Source: Smithella sp. UBA2180
GTDB lineage: Bacteria > Desulfobacterota > Syntrophia > Syntrophales > Smithellaceae
DNA: 5,402 nt
Direction: 5' to 3'
Assembly (NCBI GenBank): GCA_002327415.1
Contig: DCVU01000171.1
Span: forward strand, 1 to 5,402
The number at the start of each line of letters is the position of its first letter. Position 1 is the stretch's first letter. The notes below the pieces were generated by a model, which was not told the DNA's origin, ran no database searches, and saw only the letters and a program-made list of their open reading frames with translations. Below are positions 1-4,180 of the stretch, in pieces. The position numbers were made by a program, and so were the translations under genes.

Positions 1-2
1 TG

Positions 3-938
3 CCGACTTCAGCGGATTCTCCAGAAATTATAGATAACAAAAATATTCAGTTTGTAATTGAGCCGCCATTCGGCAAGAACTGGCTGTCTGATGAACTGGT
101 TAAAGATTTGAAAAGCAGCTATTCTGTAAGTGAAAGCCAGCGTAAATTAAAACTTGTTTCCTGCTTCTCATGGAAAGACGCTGGTGCCGTTGAAATTATC
201 AAGAGAATCGTTGCCGGTGAGTATCTATTCACTGATAGCCAGATAAAGCGGAAAGACAAAGACCTGTTTATTTTTCTGACATACAAACTTAAAGTTGTGC
301 AGGCTGAACTTGACCCGGAAAAAATATGCGGCGTTGATTTGGGATATTCTATTCCGGCCATGTGCGCGGTCAATTCCGGCCCACAGAGAATGTCACTTGG
401 CGATGGCAAGGATGTATGGGCTGCCCGATCAAAGTTCAGATCGCAAAGAAGAAGAAACCAGCGCAAGCAGGGCCTCTATACTAGAACAAAAGCGTGGGAG
501 CGTTCAGAAAAGGAAGATAATTGGATACACACTTATTATCACGCATTGACTCGTCAAGTGATAAAGTTTTGTCAGCAGCAGGGCTGCGGCAAAATTCATA
601 TGGAAGATTTGACAGAACTGCGGCAGAGCGATATGGATAGCGAATATAAACGGCTTATCTGGGTGCCGAGTAAATTTTATAATCTGCTTGAATATAAAGC
701 CAAGGAAACAGGCATAGAGATTTTGAAAATCAACCCGCGCAACACAAGCCGCAGATGCAGCGAGTGCGGTCATATAGCAAAAGAGAACAGAAAATCACAA
801 TCTGCATTTCTTTGCGTGAAATGCGGACACAAAGCAAACGCCGATTATAATGCGGCTAGAAATATCGCCTTAGCGACAAAGGAGGTAATGGAAAAAGGAT
901 ATACAGAAGATGTACCAGATTTAAGGGAGGAGCCATAA
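3..938 (+). CDS. cas12f: Cas12f-like (type V-F/V-U) RNA-guided nuclease, C-terminal part, 5' end outside window
   Basis: The frame is open from the first bases, so the start lies left of the window; the TTG at 108 is only an internal codon, since in-frame sequence such as FVIEPPFGKNW precedes it. About 311 residues are visible. Upstream sequence ending in LFIFLTYK resembles the segment preceding RuvC in TnpB/Cas12f proteins. RuvC-I is GVDLG (Asp at 336-338), RuvC-II is HMEDLTEL (Glu at 603-605) and RuvC-III is ADYNAARN (Asp at 843-845). A four-cysteine zinc finger, CSECG...CVKCG (codons at 756, 765, 813 and 822), sits between RuvC-II and RuvC-III. All catalytic acids are intact, so DNA cleavage is expected if the rest is intact. 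The core also fits transposon TnpB, but the repeat array and matching anti-repeat just downstream favour a CRISPR effector. The exact V-F/V-U subgroup and full length cannot be judged without the N-terminus. Confidence 0.85.
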   Translation, partial: PTSADSPEIIDNKNIQFVIEPPFGKNWLSDELVKDLKSSYSVSESQRKLKLVSCFSWKDAGAVEIIKRIVAGEYLFTDSQIKRKDKDLFIFLTYKLKVVQAELDPEKICGVDLGYSIPAMCAVNSGPQRMSLGDGKDVWAARSKFRSQRRRNQRKQGLYTRTKAWERSEKEDNWIHTYYHALTRQVIKFCQQQGCGKIHMEDLTELRQSDMDSEYKRLIWVPSKFYNLLEYKAKETGIEILKINPRNTSRRCSECGHIAKENRKSQSAFLCVKCGHKANADYNAARNIALATKEVMEKGYTEDVPDLREEP

Positions 939-1052
939 ACTTCGGTTGTGGTTCTGCGGCCTGTTTCAGGGCCGGGGGGCAATAAACGGAACTGTTGTTA
1001 CAGTACACGTACCGATTGCCCAACTATCAGCTCATTTAAAAATCGTTGCGGC
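933..1052 (+). ncRNA. Candidate tracrRNA with anti-repeat at its 3' end
   Basis: The anti-repeat covers 1021-1052. Bases 1042-1052 (ATCGTTGCGGC) pair with repeat bases 1-11, with two G-U wobbles. Bases 1028-1034 (CAGCTCA) pair with repeat bases 20-26, and 1021-1024 (CAAC) with repeat bases 27-30 across a 3-nt bulge. The upstream part is highly folded. A hairpin with a C(TTCG)G tetraloop at 933-951 overlaps the cas stop codon. A second stem pairs 957-963 with 967-974. A compound stem pairs 977-983 with 1015-1021, 987-989 with 1012-1014 and 991-995 with 1000-1004. A 5' scaffold followed by a 3' anti-repeat that meets the 5' end of the repeat matches known Cas12f guide RNAs. The transcript ends are estimates and no clear promoter was found. 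A TATAAT at 846-851 lies in the conserved DYNAAR codons and may be chance. Confidence 0.78.
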
Positions 1053-1247
1053 TCATTGACATATCCGCGAACCTTAAGAGAACTCAATACGCTAAAGAGA
1101 TTCGCGGAATAAGAACTAGTCATAAAATCAGCTTATTGCAAAATATCATTATGTTGATGCAATTATATCTGTACGGTTTAAAAGATTCTTCGCGGGAATT
1201 AATGATAAAAACAAGCAATATTCTGTATAAGTGGGTGGGCCGTTGCA
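1053..1247 (+). promoter_or_regulatory. CRISPR leader region
   Basis: This AT-rich, non-coding interval separates the anti-repeat from the first repeat. TCCGCGAA (1064-1071) and TTCGCGGA (1101-1108) form a perfect 8-bp inverted repeat with a 29-nt loop, and a second TTCGCGG lies at 1189-1195. A -10-like TATAAG at 1226-1231 would start transcription a few bases before the first repeat, but its -35 partner (TGATAA near 1203) is weak. TTGACA at 1056-1061 is a perfect -35 hexamer without a good -10 at normal spacing. The leader assignment rests mainly on array polarity: the decayed repeat is at the other end. Confidence 0.55.
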
Positions 1248-1554
1248 GTTGCAACGATAGCGGATTTGAGCTGGTTGATGAAAGTTAATGAGTAAGGAAC
1301 AATACTCGTACACACTTGGTTGCAACGATAGCGGATTTGAGCTGGTTGATGAAAGGTCACTCAGATCGTTAACAACGGCCGGTATACTAAGTTGCAACGA
1401 TAGCGGATTTGAGCTGGTTGATGAAAGAATATGAGAACGCCGAGAAGCAAACACAGATTGGTTGCAACGATAGCGGATTTGAGCTGGTTGATGAAAGTAA
1501 AGTTTATAAAAAAGAGCAGAGTGCCTTGGGGTTTGCAACGATAGCGGATTTGAG
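1248..1554 (+). CRISPR. CRISPR array: four perfect 37-bp repeats plus a degenerate fifth, four spacers
   Basis: Identical 37-bp repeats lie at 1248-1284, 1319-1355, 1391-1427 and 1461-1497. They begin GTTGCAACGATAGCGG and end GAGCTGGTTGATGAAAG. A partial fifth copy covers 1532-1554. Spacers are 34 bp (1285-1318), 35 bp (1356-1390), 33 bp (1428-1460) and 34 bp (1498-1531). The spacers differ from one another, and I found no obvious copy of any of them elsewhere in the window. The decayed last repeat, the T-tailed hairpin just beyond it and the upstream tracrRNA all indicate + strand transcription, with the GAAAG end of the repeat next to the spacer. The first eight bases, GTTGCAAC, are a palindrome. 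The array is short, which suggests little recent acquisition or a specialised locus. Confidence 0.97.
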
Positions 1555-1568
1555 TTTTCAAGAATTTA
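1532..1568 (+). repeat. Degenerate terminal CRISPR repeat
   Basis: Bases 1533-1554 match repeat positions 2-23 exactly; the first base is T instead of G. The last 14 positions (1555-1568) no longer match. Loss of the 3' half at the leader-distal end is typical of the oldest, terminal repeat, and this fixes the polarity of the array. Confidence 0.9.
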
Positions 1569-1579
1569 CCGCGCAACTT

Positions 1580-1613
1580 AAGTGGGTTTATAATTTTTGT
1601 CCACTTTTTATTT
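1580..1613 (+). terminator. Rho-independent terminator candidate after the array
   Basis: AAGTGG (1580-1585) pairs perfectly with CCACTT (1601-1606), with one extra G-U pair inside. The loop is about 14 nt. The stem runs directly into TTTATTT (1607-1613). It lies about 25 bases beyond the last repeat, on the strand expected for the array transcript. The stem is short and the loop long, so efficiency may be modest. Confidence 0.55.
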
Positions 1614-1844
1614 AACTATTTTTACTTTTTCCCCAAAGTATAGTTGCTTTATGGTCTATACTGACAATTCGACAATTCATTTCAATATCTTCGTCTGCAT
1701 ATATTATTGATATTAAAAGATTAATTAACTAATATTAAGAGTTCTCTGTTATGCTCTGCTGTGAAGTGAATGATACTAAAATATACTAACCTATGCACAA
1801 TTCTATGCTTAAAGTGGCTATCCAAAATGCCTTTTATAAAAAGT
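1614..1844. other. AT-rich non-coding stretch with inverted and direct repeats
   Basis: No open frame with coding character was seen. AGTATAG (1637-1643) and CTATACT (1656-1662) form a perfect 7-bp inverted repeat with a 12-nt centre. Directly after it GACAATTC occurs twice in tandem (1663-1678). These could be protein-binding sites, but nothing identifies a partner. A TTAATTAA palindrome and a small hairpin at 1831-1843 (CTTTT/AAAAAG) are probably AT-rich background. Confidence 0.4.
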
Positions 1845-2062
1845 TTCGGGACATTTCGGAGTGACCTCACCACGCGCCACGTTTTCAAACAGCTCGCCTC
1901 AAACGACTATACCGGGAAGGGGCTCTGAGTAATTCTTTCGAGAGGGGAATGGAAATATAATAATCGCCTGTTTGAGGTTAGGAAATGAAGAACTGCGGTA
2001 ATGGGTTAATGGAAGAGTACGCGGGTTTGCTACGGGAGACCCTACGCAGAAAAATTCTGCTT
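1845..2062 (+). ncRNA. Candidate structured non-coding RNA of unidentified class
   Basis: A GC-richer block lies inside an AT-rich gap and contains many complementary segments. TTTGAGGT near 1971-1978 can pair in three ways: CCTCAAAC (1897-1904) with GTTTGAGG (1970-1977), TCAAACAG (1885-1892) with CTGTTTGA (1968-1975), and ACCTCA (1864-1869) with TGAGGT (1973-1978). In the 3' part CTGCG (1993-1997) pairs with CGCAG (2045-2049), extended by TA/TA and GGG/CCC around bulges. That helix excludes a local 6-bp hairpin, GCAGAA (2046-2051) with TTCTGC (2055-2060). GGGTTT near 2023 can pair with AGACCC ending at 2042. The strand is a guess, since helices alone do not give it. A large RNA such as the raiA motif is one hypothesis, but I cannot confirm a match. 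The boundaries are approximate. Confidence 0.38.
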
Positions 2063-2402
2063 ACGTTTAAAAACAATATAAAAAAATGATTATTTGTATC
2101 TAATATGATTAAGTAATAAGCTTTAAATATCTTTTAAAGCAGCAAGGAAAAAACAGGATAATTTCATAATGAAAATATATGTATAGGTTGTTTAAACGAG
2201 TAAGTTGTTATTGGCTCCAAGATAATCGGTAAGCTAAAGGCTAGAATGGATAAGGAAGCGGCAGATAAAAAATGCTCATTGGCAGAATTAATTCTAAGAT
2301 AAAAAAGTCATTGCCTATGATGATAAATCTTGAATTACAAATTTTAATTTGTTAGAAAAATACATATTGAAAAAGTTTAGCTTAACTTGCGGAAATAAAT
2401 AT

Positions 2403-2425
2403 TTTGGGGGTATATTTGGGGGTAT
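2403..2425. repeat. Tandem 11-bp repeat TTTGGGGGTAT
   Basis: Two identical 11-bp copies (2403-2413 and 2415-2425) are separated by one base, giving a 12-bp period, slightly more than one helical turn. G5 runs are otherwise absent from this AT-rich region. Tandem sites of this spacing often bind a protein on one face of DNA. The partner is unknown. Confidence 0.6.
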
Positions 2426-2495
2426 GCTGAAAATTACTTTTTAATAAGTATAATTATTAAGCATATTTAAGTTATCAGTTAAACTCTCACATCGT

Positions 2496-2524
2496 TTTAA
2501 TTTATTATTGACAATTAATATAAT
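2496..2524 (+). promoter_or_regulatory. Possible promoter of the patatin gene
   Basis: A perfect TATAAT (2519-2524) lies 15 bases before the ATG. Its -35 partner at the right spacing is poor (TTTAAT, 2496-2501), and the nearby TTGACA (2508-2513) is too close to serve it. If the -10 is used, the mRNA leader would be only about 8 nt, fitting the absence of a Shine-Dalgarno sequence before the gene. Confidence 0.3.
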
Positions 2525-2539
2525 TATGACTGGCTTATC

Positions 2540-3469
2540 ATGAAATGGACAGGGAAAAAAGTTGGTCTTGCCCTGGGCGGCGGTGGCGTCCGGGGATTTT
2601 CTCATATCGGTGTCCTTAATGTTCTGGAAGAGGAAGGCATTGATATCGACCTGATTGTGGGAACAAGCGCCGGAGCTCTGATTGGCGGTGCTTATGCCAG
2701 TGGTCAATCGCCCCGGGAAATTCAATCTAAAATTGACGCATATATTTGCAGTCCTGAATTTGAAGATTCAACTCTCAAGTCAATTGGTCTGACCTTTTCG
2801 TCGGAGAGTAAGAGTTTTTTCAGGAAGGCACAAAACTTTGTCATGAATCGTTTCTGGTTTGTCCGGGCATTCTTCACGTCTTCTATGCTTCCTGCGGGTG
2901 ACTTTCAATCTTTGATTAATTATTTTATTCCCGATATAGATATTCGTGAAACAAAGATTCCTTTCCGTGCCGTATCTACGGATCTGATTACCGGCAGGAA
3001 AATTGTCTTTTCCGAAGGTTCCCTTCGTCAAGCGGTGCTGGCGAGTTGTTCTGTCCCCGGGGCGGTTGAACCTGTCCGTCAGGGAGAATGGATTCTGGCT
3101 GACGGCGGCATAACGAGTGTTGTTCCCGTTTACGCTGCACGCGAAGCCGGGGCGGATGTTGTAATTGCCGTAACGGTGGATCGTGAGCAACCCGCATTCA
3201 TTAATATTGAAACGGGGAAGGATGTTTTGTATAGGGCGGGAGAAATTACAACAAGTACTCTTCAAACTACTGAACTGGAGGGTGCGGATGTTATCATTCG
3301 TCCGCAGGTTGGAGATCTTCACTGGATGGATTTCAGCCGGGTAGGTGATCTCATCAAAATTGGAGAAAAAGCTGCCAGAGAATCTCTGATAGAAATCCAT
3401 ACGTCCCTTCCGCTTTACCGGCGGATTACCCACCTGGCCAAACGTCTTCTGAAGATTAGGGGAAGATAA
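2540..3469 (+). CDS. Patatin-like phospholipase, RssA/NTE family
   Basis: This 309-residue protein has the complete patatin catalytic set. The glycine-rich oxyanion segment is GGGGVRG (residues 13-19), the nucleophile elbow is GTSAG with Ser43, and the dyad aspartate is Asp188 in DGG. It should hydrolyse fatty-acyl esters of phospholipids or lysophospholipids by a Ser-Asp dyad. Length and layout match the E. coli RssA group, including the late LHWMDFSR segment followed by a helical tail. No signal peptide is seen, so a cytoplasmic or membrane-peripheral location is likely. The ATG at 2540 is the only plausible start: the catalytic core begins eight residues in and an in-frame stop lies at 2516. 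No Shine-Dalgarno is visible, and a five-codon mini-ORF (2526-2543) ends in a TGA overlapping this ATG. Substrate and role are unknown. Confidence 0.93.
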   Translation: MKWTGKKVGLALGGGGVRGFSHIGVLNVLEEEGIDIDLIVGTSAGALIGGAYASGQSPREIQSKIDAYICSPEFEDSTLKSIGLTFSSESKSFFRKAQNFVMNRFWFVRAFFTSSMLPAGDFQSLINYFIPDIDIRETKIPFRAVSTDLITGRKIVFSEGSLRQAVLASCSVPGAVEPVRQGEWILADGGITSVVPVYAAREAGADVVIAVTVDREQPAFINIETGKDVLYRAGEITTSTLQTTELEGADVIIRPQVGDLHWMDFSRVGDLIKIGEKAARESLIEIHTSLPLYRRITHLAKRLLKIRGR

Positions 3470-3495
3470 ATTTTTTCATTTTAAATAATCCAATA

Positions 3496-3510
3496 AAGGA
3501 TATAATTATA
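3496..3510 (+). promoter_or_regulatory. Ribosome-binding site and apparent ATA start of the hemolysin III gene
   Basis: AAGGA (3496-3500) lies seven bases before ATA (3508-3510). From there the frame reads IKVKTQELFNFYSHLAG and runs into the ATG at 3559 without a stop. The ELFN..SH pattern fits the usual hemolysin III N-terminus. No ATG, GTG or TTG lies in frame between the stop at 3457 and 3559. ATT at 3505 is a second non-standard option. Confidence 0.55.
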
Positions 3511-3558
3511 AAAGTAAAAACACAGGAACTTTTTAATTTTTATTCACACCTTGCCGGA

Positions 3559-4146
3559 ATGATCGCTGCTGTCATTGGCACTATCTATCTGGCAATGATT
3601 GCCAGCCGTTCGGCATACGGTCTTGTTACGGCGCTTATTTATGGAGTTTCTGTTGTTTTCCTTTTTTCGGCAAGTTCTCTGTATCATGCCTTCAAAAAGG
3701 AAGAAAATGAGATATCCTTCTGGAGAAGAATGGATAAGCTGGCAATTTTTTTCATGATCGCCGGAACATTTACTCCAGTATGTTATTTTTATCTGGATGG
3801 TGCATATAGATGGTCAATGATTGCCTTTCAGTGGGGTCTTGTGGGCGTTGGTTTGATTTCCCAGATTTATTTCCCAAAAGCTCCAAGAAAATTATATGCG
3901 GTTATCTATCTATTAATGGGCTGGTCAGGGCTTTTCGTTATTAAACAGGTTCTTGCTAATATGCCTTTCGCTCAGGGAGTACTTTTGTTTTCCGGTGGAA
4001 TCGCTTATACAGTGGGGGGCATTATTTATGCCGTAAAAAAACCAAGAATGTTTCCCGGTATTTTCAGTTTCCATGAACTCTTTCATATCATGGTTTTGAT
4101 TGGCGGAGTCCTGCATTATGCCATGATTTACAGAATTTATTGTTGA
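3559..4146 (+). CDS. Hemolysin III / PAQR-family membrane protein (start probably 3508)
   Basis: From the first ATG the product has 195 residues, mostly hydrophobic, compatible with the seven-helix hemolysin III/PAQR fold. The family's metal-site residues are present: SSLYH (Ser39, His43), Asp59 in MDKLAIF followed by IAGTFTP, and FHELFH (His172, His176) with His186 near the end. Known PAQR structures bind zinc through one histidine near helix 2 and two near helix 7, which His43, His172 and His176 match. Bacterial members are inner-membrane proteins of uncertain function; the hemolysin name comes from one Bacillus protein. Starting at ATA 3508 adds 17 residues and restores the conserved N-terminus (212 residues, normal for the family). 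The gene lies 38-89 bases after the patatin gene on the same strand, with no clear terminator between them, so an operon is plausible. Confidence 0.9.
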   Translation: MIAAVIGTIYLAMIASRSAYGLVTALIYGVSVVFLFSASSLYHAFKKEENEISFWRRMDKLAIFFMIAGTFTPVCYFYLDGAYRWSMIAFQWGLVGVGLISQIYFPKAPRKLYAVIYLLMGWSGLFVIKQVLANMPFAQGVLLFSGGIAYTVGGIIYAVKKPRMFPGIFSFHELFHIMVLIGGVLHYAMIYRIYC

Positions 4147-4148
4147 AA

Positions 4149-4172
4149 CTCCAATTCCGAAAGCGGAGGGAG
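4149..4172. terminator. Weak hairpin between convergent genes
   Basis: TCCG (4156-4159) pairs with CGGA (4164-4167) around an AAAG loop, and CTCC (4149-4152) pairs with GGAG (4169-4172) outside a small internal loop. It fills the 34-base gap between two converging genes, where a shared terminator is expected. Neither strand has a good T-run after the stem, so termination is uncertain. Confidence 0.25.
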
Positions 4173-4180
4173 CGTTAAAA

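Larger units (their letters stand above)
2090..2539. other. AT-rich intergenic region upstream of the patatin gene
   Basis: No convincing gene was seen. A perfect hairpin GCTTTAAA/TTTAAAGC lies at 2120-2140 (5-nt loop) and another, ACAAATT/AATTTGT, at 2337-2352 (2-nt loop). TTTGGGGGTAT occurs twice at 2403-2413 and 2415-2425. TTAATA (2441-2446) and TATTAA (2455-2460) flank a TATAAT (2449-2454). A short open stretch at 2204-2302 reads like a protein fragment but has no good start. Confidence 0.4.

Noticed and set aside
888..938. GGAGGT just before ATG 888, suggesting a new small gene
   Set aside because: The ATG is in frame with the Cas12f-like protein and only two bases after GGAGGT, too close for initiation; it codes the protein's C-terminal tail.
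3..938. IS605-type TnpB transposase accessory protein
   Set aside because: No tnpA or transposon end is visible, and a real repeat array with a matching anti-repeat lies directly downstream; not fully excluded until the N-terminus is seen.
1046..1288. 80-codon + strand frame across the leader and first repeat
   Set aside because: It begins inside the anti-repeat and ends just after the first CRISPR repeat, has no ribosome-binding site and has no recognisable protein character.
1149..1576. Minus-strand frames through the array, with repetitive translation
   Set aside because: The repetitive peptides (HQPAQIRYRCN) are translations of the CRISPR repeat; the frame is open only because repeats lack stops.
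1845..2062. Group II intron fragment
   Set aside because: The start does not match the usual GTGYG boundary, and no domain V-like hairpin or reverse transcriptase fragment was found.
1985..2089. 34-codon frame starting MKNCGNGLMEEY
   Set aside because: It lies inside the structured RNA candidate, its AGGAA is too close to the ATG, and the bases are better explained by RNA pairing.
2780..3433. 217-codon minus-strand frame opposite the patatin gene
   Set aside because: It is a shadow of the patatin gene, whose catalytic motifs are all present on the + strand.
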